A stretch of 64,000 nt of DNA, taken from contig JAKGHH010000001.1 in NCBI GenBank assembly GCA_022828595.1, forward strand, positions 118,370,999 to 118,434,998, read 5' to 3'. A model generated the notes under the pieces. That model was not told the origin of the DNA. It worked only from the letters and a program-made list of their open reading frames with translations, and did not search any database. Below, piece after piece: positions 54,111 through 64,000 of this stretch. The position numbers were made by a program, and so were the translations under genes. Numbering within the stretch: the stretch's first letter is position 1; the number at the start of each line of letters is the position of its first letter. The DNA is from Nelumbo lutea (taxonomy: Eukaryota; Streptophyta; Magnoliopsida; Proteales; Nelumbonaceae).

Positions 54111-57079
54111 CATGCATATCACTGCACTTGCTTTCTGCTAGTGTAGGCTTTGTAAAAGCAACCTTATCTAGCATCGTGTAAATGTTCTTTTAACAAAAAG
54201 GGAGACCTTATTCGGTGGAGATATCTCTAAATATTCCTTCTTATGTGCATGGATTTACTATCCTTTTAGGAAATAAAAGAAAGATCAATGTTGTGTAAAA
54301 GTTGACCACATATTTGCAACAGCTCCTTGTAGCCATTCATCTCTTGTTCTCTCGCACATTGGAATATATATTCTAATGCAAGGGATCCCTCATTCCCTCC
54401 CACCTAATTCATCTAGTCATCTACGCATATACACACACCAAAAATCCAAAATTCCAGCGTGGTTGGATTGTTTTAAACTCTCTGAACTTTTGCATTTTGT
54501 AGGAATCCTATAGCTCTGCTGAATGCTTTTCTATCTTACAAATGAAAAGGTGGAGATGGATTTGTTTAAATTCAGCAGCCTTTTAGCAACATTACTTGAA
54601 AGAAAAATAAAAACAAAGTTGGCCATTTCTTCAGCAGTTAATTGTAATTGGAACATTTTTGTCGTCCATGACCGCAGATGGGTCTAAACTCTGTAAAGGG
54701 CCCACGTGTGCCACCTCAAATCTACTTCACCTTCTTAGGAACCTTTTGCAACTTGGTGAAAAAGAGTTTCTTTTATTTCCCACTTTGTGCCAGTGGTTGT
54801 AGCACCATATCTCCTTGTGAGAGGTCAGGATGTCAATTTTTCCAGGCGGTTGAGGGAAAATTCTTATGGAATTCAACCCAAACACAGCCTACAAGATGAT
54901 AAGGTTCTCTGACATTTGGAAGGGCTGATAGTTGAGTGTGGGATCCAAACAACAACTGGGTATAATGAGTTTTAATTCTGAAACTGATGACCTTGTCCAT
55001 ATCGAACACAACACAGTCTACACTCCAATTATCTTCAAGTCTATAGGTAAAGCAAAGGCTGAGTGTTGGTGGTTGCAACATGTCACATGGAATGACGAAA
55101 GAGGTTGGTACATTCTGATAGATATCAAAACGATTTGCAAGAAGTGGGATTCCGTGTTTATTTTATGTAATCAATGAATCTGACATCTCCTAGAAATGTT
55201 CATGGGAGAAGTGGTTTCCAGGTTCACCAATATCTACGTCCAAAACTGCAAACCATCAATCTATTCATCTCAAAGTGGACACTCAGTCTGTTCAAGATTA
55301 AATTGATCCTGTTCAAGAGTTGTTTAAAAATTTAAAACTTTTAAATATTATGTAGGACTCTTTAATACATATAAAATAAAATAAGAAAAAAAAGATCAAT
55401 GACATGGGTCATATTGATATACACCGATACCCACTTAAGGATATAAAGGTATCACGGTATTAATATTTTAATCCTTGATTATTCATAAAAAAATATTTTA
55501 ATCCTTGATATAGAGAATAGGGTAAATCAAACAAATCAAAAGGACCTAGTGACTTAACGAACTCTGGTTTTAAGAATTTAATGTCACAAATAAATAGAAC
55601 TTGGTGTTAAAATGAATATAGGGTTCTTTTTCTTTTTGGCAGCAAACATTTAATGAGATACAAAATTGCACCTATTTCAGATTTGCATGTGTTTGTAATC
55701 ATGATTCACATTCTCACCTGATGCAAAATTTGTAACTTTTGCTTTACAGTACAAATATAGCACCGGTTTATTTTGTTTCTCAAAAATTGATGCAAAATTT
55801 ACATTATTTTCCTTTGACCTTTATTCTCTGTTTCATAAAGTGGATGCCACATTATTTAACTTCCTATTTTACACTACAAATAAATAACCCTTCCTCTTGC
55901 TTTCATTTTCTGTCATGTAAAGTTGAGACCACATCATTTTACCTTTTATTTTTTTTTCCATTTTACTTCAAATATTACTCCCAAGCAAAACTGACAAAAT
56001 AAGACATTAAGACATGAAAACAACTAAATCAAAATTTACACTTAAACCCATTTGCACTCCTACTGCAACTACAAACAAATAGAAGCTAAGTAATTGGATC
56101 TGAATCCGTTTGGCTCCCACACTAACAAATCTAGGGATTATGATGTGTGAGTCTGAGCATAAAATACAGAGTACATCACAAGGACCCCTTCTCCTTGTAC
56201 ACTTTAAGGGGGATTTGACAGTTGGGCTCCCTATGCTATTGTTTCTGTGACACTTTTTTTTTTGATAAGTTATTGTTTGTAACACTTGGTCCCTTATACT
56301 TTTATTTCATGATAAAGTGACAAACAACCCCTTACTTCACTATTCTATTAAGGAGGTATTTTTTGGCTTCTATTAAGGAGTTGTGTATTCCCATTTTGCA
56401 TGTCATGTGCAATTGTGCATTGTTAGACATGTCTAAAATCCTACAATGCCGTTGTCTACTTTAGAGGATAATTTTGCTTTTTGTTTTTTGTTTTTAATTT
56501 TCATTTATATCCCCTTAAAATTGCTAAAGGAGACATTTCTAATAATGATTTTTCTAACCAAAGATCTAAACCATTGAACACATGCCCTAAGATCAGTCTC
56601 GAAAATCAAAGTGATATCCAATGATTTCAAGTAATATGGGCCATATAACTATATAAGTGGTAAGGCAAATGATATACTAAATTATTCAAATTAAAAAAAA
56701 AAAGCAATATAAATGATGTACTAAGATTTAAATAATCTGGGCCATCCAAACAACGCATGAAGATTTTCAACCAATATTGTCCATTGAAGAAAATCACAAA
56801 CTTTTCTGAAAAATCCGAACCAAATAAAGTGATGTATCAAATAACACCTGAGATCTACGTCATCAAAATGGCATCGTAGGACCAATCAATTAATTCCAAC
56901 CATCCAAATGATGTATCAAGATTTCATTTGATCTGACTCATTTAAATAATGTCCAATCAACCCAAAGATCTAGGCCTTCAAAATGGTTTCTTAGATCAAT
57001 GAATCTAATCTCAACCACATCCAAGTGATGTAAAAAGAAAAAAAAATTCAACCTACATGGGCTGTCCAAGCAATGTACT
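54111..57079. other. AT-rich intergenic DNA
   Basis: No gene recognised. 55600-56060 shares gatgcaaaattt/acactacaaat motifs with 33170-33720, suggesting one old repeat family. 56540-57060 repeats ccatccaa(at)gatgta-like phrases six or more times at irregular spacing. Confidence 0.4.
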
Positions 57080-57883
57080 TGATGTAGCGTGATCCGGTCA
57101 CTCCTAGCTGGCACTCACGTGGCTCCTGAGAGGTACCTGAAACGAAGAGGAAGAAGAAGAACTCCCGGGGTTTTGCCCGGCGGGAACACTCCGATGATTA
57201 AGTCAGTATTTTGTGCAAGAAGCAAAGGGAAAACGAAGGCTAAGAGTGAAGATTGCGCAGGTGATTCGAAGATACCTTGTTCCTTGAGAATGATCCCCTT
57301 ATAACCGAATTCCATTGCTTCAGGCCCTCTGACTTCTGACAGGGCAGGTATAACCGCCACTGTCAGCCTGCCACAGCCGTTATAGGCAAGGCTGAGGTGG
57401 CACGCGCGGGGCCGTCGTTGCAGGGTACGTGCCTGTCAGGCGCGAGACACCTTTCTGAAGGTGACAGGCGCGACGCTATCTGATGAGGGACATGTCTGCT
57501 ATCCACAGATTTGTTGGGTACGGCGGTCGAGCAAGAAGCTTTCCTGTGGTATACCGAACTGCCCTTCTGCGAATCACCCTGAGCTGGGCTGTCTCTTAAG
57601 TGACGAACTGCTTGTAGCAGGTTATGCCGAGCTGGCTGACCCGAGGTGTCCAGAGACGGATCGGTGCATTCTTGCCTGGGAGTGGCCCGAGATCCATTAG
57701 GGGGAGCTCGGGCCTTAAGAGAGGTCAGGACGTCCCGAAGTGCCTTAACCCCGGGGAGGAGGTGCGGGTAAGGCGGCTCTCGACGAGTAGTTTACCCGCC
57801 GAGTTGCCGAGCTGTACTCTGTGGGACTTTCCCTCCGAGTTGTGTACCCGTGCTGCAAGGTCGGGCCAAATCACCCTCCATCA
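57080..57883 (-). repeat. 3' LTR of a Tat-type Ty3/gypsy element, 804 bp
   Basis: In plus orientation it starts TGATGTAGCG and ends CCTCCATCA, giving matching TGATG/CATCA ends. It is GC-rich against AT-rich flanks. A minus-strand TATAAGG box near 57298-57305 agrees with minus orientation. The candidate target-site base set is GTACT at 57075-57079; the partner LTR is outside the window. Confidence 0.75.
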
Positions 57884-57899
57884 ATTGCCCCCCACTCCC
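57884..57899 (-). other. polypurine tract of the Ty3/gypsy element
   Basis: On the minus strand GGGAGTGGGGGGCAAT lies directly before the LTR, as needed for second-strand priming. Confidence 0.75.
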
Positions 57900-58135
57900 T
57901 GCGCTGGCGGCAATGACACAGCACGGGGAGGTCATGACACGCCGGGTGGATTTGGCGTTGGTATTCATGCCGCTTTGTCGCGCACTCCGTCCAGCTAGAC
58001 CAGTTTAGCGCCCGGTTTGATCAAAAGAAGACCCGAGTCGCATTTGGATTACGCGTGGATCTCACGCAATTTGGACTTTGCAGACGTCAAAAACGCGCTA
58101 AACCGTTTTCGCCTCGAGGAACCCGCAGCTGCGGC

Positions 58136-58143
58136 TATAAATA
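58136..58143 (+). promoter_or_regulatory. TATA box for the antisense ORF
   Basis: TATAAATA in a GC-rich setting (gcggctataaatagaggg), 190 bp upstream of the antisense ORF's ATG and on the opposite strand to the LTR promoter. Confidence 0.6.
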
Positions 58144-58325
58144 GAGGGACCCATGGCCATTTCCTTCGCCACAAAGCTCTTGTCATTAGCGTTTGAGCTC
58201 GTGTCGGAGGTCTCTTAGTTCGGGTCTTCCAATTTGTCCCGTTCTCCCAGTCCGGTTGCGTTTCCTTGGTGAGTCCCCCCGAACTTCTATTCTCTTTTCA
58301 AATTGTTTCTTCCCTTCAGTTCACT

Positions 58326-60445
58326 ATGTCGTCTAGTGTAGACAGTCTTATCGACAAGCCCGAGGTGGGTACCTTGGCTCGGGGTGGCTCTTCTGTTGCA
58401 CAGCCATCCGAAGTACGGGTGGCTTTGGGTCATCTGGCGTCCGCCTCTCACTGAGGTCGGGAGCCAGATCAATTCAGCCCTTCCATAATGACCTCGGAGA
58501 GGCTTTAGGACCTCATACAGAGGTTTCGCCTCCCTCTCACCGGCAACTTCCCATGGGAGCATGGTCCTAACGAGATCGTGATCTTCAGGGAGCAACTGAT
58601 AGTCGGGCTCTGACTTCCTCTTCATCCTTTGATCGTTGAGGTGTTGGTACACTTCAACATTACCCTGGACCAACTCCACCCAAACTCCATACGGAATGTG
58701 GTGGGGTCCATCTCTCTTTGCTTTGACCGTTCCCTCTCCCTAGATTTAGATATTCTCAGCACCATCTTGGCCATAAAGAAGAGCGCTTCGGGTGCTCTCC
58801 CCGGGCACAGGCGATTCTACTACTTATCCCCCCGCCCGGGTTTTAAACTCATGCACAAGCTTCCGAGCAAAGTCCCAGCTTGGAAGCGGGACTACTTTGT
58901 AGTCTGGAGCAGTCCGGGGTGGCCCTTCCCCACCGATTGGAGGATAGCCGTTCAAGACCTTGGTGTCATCCTGGACGGGAAGACCAAGGAGGTGCTCCAG
59001 TCACTGGCTCAGCTCGGGTTGGATTATAAAGACTTCACTTCTGAGGAGAAGCTCGTCCAGGCGAGCTTGAGCCCGGGTAGGTTTTCCTTCACTTCGGCTT
59101 TTTGTTCGTATGTTTACTTCGGGTTACTGATGTCATGTTTTGCTGCAGGTCCCATGGAGGTGGAGAGAATAGACAACCAGAAGCTCTTCCGCCAGATGAA
59201 GAGAAAGAAACACATAGCCAAGAAGGCGCGCGTTGAGTTCCCGCGAGCTTCAGCCGAGGCCCAACCTCCACAGACTTCAGCTCTGGGGCCTGAGGTGGCA
59301 GCGAAGCCTGTCATCGATTTGGAAGGAGAGGCGGTGCCTCAGGGGCCCGAGGCAGTAGCGGAGCCTGCTGTTAGGCCCACCGAACCTGATGCCAAGCCTA
59401 CTGAGCCTGCTGCTGAGAGCGCTGCCGAGGCTGCTGTCGGGGCTCGTCCTACCGAGGTGGCCACCGAGGCCTCTGAGAGTTCCACTCACAACGTGGAGAT
59501 GATGGCATCCAGCTCGGAGGGCCAGGGGAGTCAAACTGTTATGAACCCCCAGTGCAGCCTGGACAAGAGCAAGCTGGCTGCATACCCGGGGGAGGTCAGC
59601 GAGTGGGCCAAACTCACTCCTGGTCAGCTCGGTGCCCGAGCTGCCACTCATACTATGGTGGTGAGTCTCTCTTTTCTTTTCTTTTTCTCTTTCTTCTTTC
59701 TTCTTTTTTTTCTTGGTTTCCCTTTTGACCGGTTTCCCTTTTGCAGGTGAACACCGCCATTCGCGCCTTGACTCTTCAATCAGATCGGCACCTAAGGCGG
59801 GCTCTGGAGGCTGAGAGGTCATATCATGCAGCCCATACCGAGTTGAGGGCGACTTGCTGCCAGGTCCACCGCCTGAAGAGTGACACCTTGGCTCAAAAGA
59901 GCTTCATCGAGGTGTTAATGGCAGAGAAGGGGGAGCTGGCCCGAGACAAAGACAAGCTGAGGGCCGAGGTGAACGGTCTCAAGGTCGGTCAGGAGGCCTT
60001 AGGGCTCGAGGTGAACAGCCTCAAGGCTGAGTGGGACGCCTTGAAGCTCAAGGTGCAAGGCCTCAAGGACGCGAAGGGGAAGCTGGAGCATGAAGTGGAG
60101 TACCTCCAGAAAGACATAAGAGAGAAGGCTGCAATCTTCGAGGGTGCTTTCGAGGAGGCCAAGACTCAGGCCGTCCTTGACTACGTCAATTTTTCAAGGT
60201 TCGACGATGTGATGATGGAGGCCTACCGTAAGGGCTTCAAGCTTAGTCGGTGGCTGATCAGGCATCTCTACCCCGACTTGGATACGAGCGCCATCACCAC
60301 TTCCCGGATCACTGACGACATCGTGCGTCAGTTCGAAGATGATCCGGACTTTGAAGATGAGGGCGCTGAAGATGAGGCAGAGGATGTTGGCCCAGTTACT
60401 GCCCCCAAGGAGGTTCCTAACAGAGGCGATGAGCTTCCAAAGTAG
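58326..60445 (+). pseudogene. antisense additional ORF of the Tat-type element (plant transposase-28-like), three exons
   Basis: Exons 58326-59076, 59149-59660 and 59747-60445 join with GT-AG introns of 72 and 86 bp to a 653-residue frame. Exon 1 has GPNEIVIFREQLIVGL and LVHFNITLDQLHPNSIRNV, as in the retroelement-associated plant 'transposase 28/gag-like' family. Exon 2 is Ala/Pro/Glu-rich (PTEPDAKPTEPAAES). Exon 3 is a long coiled coil (KLRAEVNGLKVGQEALGLEV) with an acidic end. In-frame stops at 58452, 58506 and 58611 disable this copy; the rest is open. It runs opposite to pol, as in the extra ORF of Grande-like Tat elements. Its role is not established. Confidence 0.75.
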
Positions 60446-60912
60446 TTTGCTCCCATATTTGTAAACTTAATCTTCCCCCTTTTTCTTTCTTGAAACCAAC
60501 GCGTTCCTTAATGGAGTTTATGTAATGGATCCTCTGCAATGAAAATATTTTTTCTTTTTGCCAAAAGTTTGTGCAATTTATTTTGTCGAAGTGGTCATTC
60601 ACTCCGAGCTGTTAGCCTACCGTATTGAACTTCTGAAGTGGGTGTTCCTTAATCGGCCATCGTGGCCCCGAACTGTTTAGTAGGGGTAGCCTTGTGTACA
60701 TCGGGGTGAGGGACATAGTAGGGTGCATGCCCGACCTGTCTGCACCCGAGGTAGGTTGCCGTCTATTATCCTTAATGGGTCCAACTCTTTGCGCGCCAGG
60801 GCGGGCTATTTGTTGTAAGGTTCGTGCCCGAGCCGCCTACACCTCAGGCGCTGCAAGTACTTAGTTCATGCTGATGGGGTAACTCATTTTTGTATGCTGC
60901 TGAGGTTTCTTC
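60446..60912. other. convergent 3' region between antisense ORF and pol
   Basis: Downstream of the antisense ORF stop: T-rich, with aatgaaaat near 60538 as a possible poly(A) signal, then GC-rich sequence with no frame. Belongs to the Ty3/gypsy element's 3' untranslated region. Confidence 0.5.
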
Positions 60913-61175
60913 ATTAGCTCGGCGTTTCAGCTCTTAGGCTGGAGGAACGGCTCGTGGCTCATTCTCGGAGTCTGCCCATGCCATAGAGGCGACTGGGTCC
61001 TGTTGTGCCGATGTCATATTAGCTCGGTATTTTGGCCCTTAGGCTTTGGGAGTGGCTCGTGGCTCACTCTCGAAGTCTGCCCATGCCATAGAGGCGACTG
61101 GGTCCTGTTGTGTCGAGGTCATATTAGCTCGACATTCTGGCCCTTAGGCTTTGGGAGTGGCTCATGGCCTACTCG
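60913..61175. repeat. 105-bp tandem repeat, about 2.5 copies
   Basis: attagctcg starts units at 60913, 61018 and 61123, exactly 105 bp apart. Units share cttaggct, ggctcgtggctca, gcccatgccatagaggcgac and gggtcctgttgtg. The third unit breaks off just before the pol stop codon at 61180. An open frame through it is only a by-product of the 105-bp (35-codon) period. Confidence 0.9.
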
Positions 61176-61179
61176 ATTC

Positions 61180-64000
61180 TTATAGATAGTATTGTCTTAG
61201 GTTGACAATATTCCATGCCCGATGTACTTGTTTCCCTTCGAGGGTCTCGAGCTCGTATGTTCCTTCCCCGAGCACTCGTTTCACTCGGTAAGGGCCTTCC
61301 CAGTTGGACCCGAGCTTTCCAGCGCCGGGCTCAGGCACCATAACTTAACGAAGGACCAGGTCGCCAACGCAGAGATTCCGCTTCTTGACCCTGGCGTTAT
61401 AGTACCGAGCTACTCTTTGCTGGTAGGCTGCTGTCCTGATGTACGCGAGGTCCCTTACTTTGTCGAGTAGATCGATGTTGGTACGTAGCTCATCTTCGTT
61501 TGTCTGATCACTGTATGCCTCTAATCATAGCGTAGGCACTTCGATCTCTGCGTGAATCACTGCTTTGGTGCCGTAGGCGAGATTGAAGGGTGTTTCTCCC
61601 GTGGCGGTCTTCTCCAAGGTCCGATATGCCCATAGGACACTGGGTAGTTCATCTGCCCACAATCCTTTAGTCCGGTTCAACCGTGCCTTTAATCCGCGGA
61701 GGATGGCTCTGTTTGTGACCTCTGCCTGACCGTTTGCTTGAGGGTGTGCGACTGAAGTAAAGTTCTGCCGGATTCCCATGTCTCGGCACCAGTCTTGAAA
61801 TTTGATGTCGTCGAACTGCTTACCGTTGTCAGAAATCAATACTCGAGGTAATCCGAAGCGGCACACGATGTTCTTCCAAAAGAAGTTTTGAACATTTCGG
61901 GCTGTTATCGTCACGAGGGGTTCGACTTCTACCCACTTGGTAAAATAGTCCACTGCTACTACTAAAAACTTCCTTCCACCCGTTGCTGGTGGGAATGACC
62001 CGAGTAGATCGATGCCCCACTGTGCAAAGGGCCACGGGCTGGTGAGATACTTGAGGTCGGCAGCGGGTTGGTGGTGAATATTGGCATGTCTCTGGCATTT
62101 GTGACATTTTCTAACGAGCTCAATAGCATCTGCCTTCGATGTTGGCCAATAATACCCCTGTCGAAGTGCCTTCTAGGCGAGGGCCCTGCCCCCCAAGTGT
62201 CCGCCGCACAATCCCTCATGAGTGTCGCGGAGTACAAGCTCGACTTCGGTAGGTCGCAAGCAACGCAAATAGGGGAGCGTGTAGGATCTCCTGTACAGTC
62301 GTTCGTCTATCATGACGTATTTGGCTGCCTGGCGCTTCACCCTTCTGGCTGCATTGCGATCTGCAGGGAGGGTCCCGTGTAGCAGGAAGCTCGTGAGTGG
62401 GTCAATCTAGTTCGACTCTGCTTGAACGACGGGAGCGACCTCCTCTGCCCCCCAAGAATGCTAGGCCGGGGCAAGTCCTCTATATGCACGGTCCTCATGG
62501 TGACATCGCTGGCGCTGGCCAGTTTGGACAGGACGTCGGCCTCAGCGTTCTCTGACCTTGGTATTTGCCTGATGAAATGTGATTGGAAGTTGAGCAGGGC
62601 CTCTCTGACTTTGGTCAAGTAGGCAATCATGGTTGGCTCGTGAGCTTCGTATTCGCCGGTGACCTGGTTGACCACGAGCTGGGAGTCGCTGCAGATAACA
62701 ATGTGCTTTGCTTTTACTTCTCTGGCTAGGGATAGTCCAGCTATCAATGCCTCGTACTTCGCTTCATTGTTAGATGCCGCGAACTCGAAGCGTAGTGCAT
62801 ACTCCAGTTTTGTGCCACTTGGGCCGTGCAGAATTATTCTGGCTTCGCTGCCCTTTTGGTTCAAGGAGCCATCTACGTGAAGGATCCATGGCTCCTCATC
62901 CCAGCTCAGGCTTGGCCGAACTAGGAGAGATGCCACACTGGTTGCTGCCTCACGGGGCTCGGACTCGACCGTCCTGGGAGCTTCGGGCTCACCCGAGTTG
63001 GGAGCCTCGTACTCAACCGGCCTGGGGGCTTTGGAGCTGAATGTGCACTCGGCGATGAAATCTACTAAGGCTTGGGCCTTAATGGCAGTTCACGACTTGT
63101 ACTGGAGATCGTACTCGCGAGCTCAATGGCCCATTTTGTCAGCCAACTAGAGACCTCGGGCTTAAGTAAGACTTGCCTCAGAGGTTTGTCGGTGAGAACG
63201 ATAACAGTGTGAGCCTGGAAGTACGGGCGGAACTTCCGAGCTGCAATTACCAGAGCGTATGCTAGCTTTTCAATCTCTGGGTATCTCGTCTCCGCTCCCT
63301 GCAATACCTTACTGACATAATAGATGGGTCGTTGAACCCGATCTACCTCTTTTATTAGTACCGGACTGACCACTTCGTCGCTTGCCGAGAGGTACAGTCC
63401 TAAAACATCACCCTCCTTGGGCCGGGTTAAGATCGGCACACTAGCAAGGTATTTCTTGAGCTCGTCAAATGTGAGCTGACAGTCTTGGGTCCACTCGAAC
63501 CCTTTGCTCTTGATTGCCTTAAAGAACGGCAGACAGCGGTCCGCCGATTTGGACATGAAGCGGCTCAGGGCGGCTATCCGGCCATTGAACCTCTGAACCT
63601 CCTTCAACTTACGGGGTGGTCTCATGTCTAAGATGGCCTTAATCTTATCCGGGTTGGCCTCACTGCCACGCGAGTTAACGATGTATCCTAGGAACTTGCC
63701 CGAGGTCACACCAAATACACACTTGTTTGGGTTCAGTCTCATATTAAACTTACGCGAAATTTCAAAAACAGAATGCAAATCTTGTATTAATTCATGTGAG
63801 AATTGAGTTTTGACGACCGTGTCGTCTACATAGCATTCTACTTTTCTACCGATTAACGGCGCAAACAATTTATTTACAAGCCTTTGAAAGGTTGCCCCTG
63901 TGTTTTTCAACCCGAAGGGCATAACCTTGTAATAGTACAGGCCGAATTCCGTGATGAAGGCAGTCTTTACTTCGTCCGCCGGGTCCATCTTGATTTGGTT
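61180..64000 (-). pseudogene. Ty3/gypsy pol (RT, RNase H, second RNase H, integrase), broken; continues past the window
   Basis: Read right to left. RT at 64000-63500 carries MPFGLKNTGATFQRLV and the YVDD box. The first RNase H at 63500-63060 has ARKFRPYF. After a frame shift near 63100 a second, archaeal-type RNase H at 62930-62450 starts WILHVDGSLNQKG and contains NNEAKYEALIAGL. The zinc-binding region is at 62250-62090 (HEGLCGGHLGG, CHKCQRHAN). Integrase at 62040-61200 has WGIDLLG, SDNGKQFD and NGQAEVTN, the D, D and E residues, ending NLRQYYL and stop at 61180-61182. Two RNase H domains mark the Tat group. Stops and shifts (near 61525, 62180 and 63100) kill it. Confidence 0.88.

Noticed and set aside
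54678..55177. overlapping ORFs on both strands as a possible gene
   Set aside because: No domain, no splice logic and typical intergenic composition.
57089..57998. several 70-120-codon ORFs in GC-rich DNA
   Set aside because: They overlap the Ty3/gypsy LTR and promoter; GC-rich sequence has few stops by chance.
60913..61175. established centromeric satellite
   Set aside because: Only about 2.5 units are present inside one retroelement; array status elsewhere is unknown.
61003..61185. 60-codon ORF with repeated LGFGSGSW
   Set aside because: Produced by the 105-bp tandem repeat, whose length is a multiple of three; not a gene.

Overview
This is nuclear DNA from a flowering plant, most likely a woody dicot or magnoliid. 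GT-AG introns, telo-box motifs, PPR and single-MYB genes, L1-type LINEs with a terminal RNase H, Copia and Tat-type Ty3/gypsy elements and dense MITEs all point there. I cannot name the species. Host coding sequence is under 10% of the window; transposable-element sequence dominates.

Region 1 (1-31.5 kb) is one host gene on the minus strand. It encodes a 678-residue single-MYB/SANT nuclear protein resembling Arabidopsis DRMY1. Six exons can be joined with GT-AG borders and matching phases (31029-31099, 30541-30733, 27991-28077, 21745-22128, 1935-2082, 234-1387). Its introns are swollen: intron 4 is 19.7 kb and intron 3 is 5.9 kb. They hold degenerate LINEs on both strands, a Copia element (17536-21607), hAT-type elements with 8-bp target duplications, a foldback hairpin and a tRNA-like gene (2298-2370).

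Region 2 (31.5-40.3 kb) is AT-rich intergenic DNA packed with short inverted-repeat elements. Three are Tourist-like with TTA/TAA duplications. RTE and L1 scraps are also present.

Region 3 (40.3-51.4 kb) starts with an intact intronless 824-residue PPR protein gene. A broken Copia element interrupted by LINE pieces follows, then an unidentified decayed coding-like stretch, a cytochrome P450 C-terminal scrap, and a short SKIP34-like coding region whose second codon is a stop.

Region 4 (51.4-57.1 kb) is repeat-derived or featureless DNA.

Region 5 (57.1-64 kb) is the 3' half of a GC-rich Ty3/gypsy element on the minus strand. It carries RT, two RNase H domains and integrase, then a short 105-bp tandem array, an oppositely oriented spliced ORF with its own TATA box, a polypurine tract and an 804-bp LTR. 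The antisense ORF and the incipient satellite place it in the Tat clade and are the most interesting part of the window. The element runs off the right edge. I saw no clear sign of a wholly new system.
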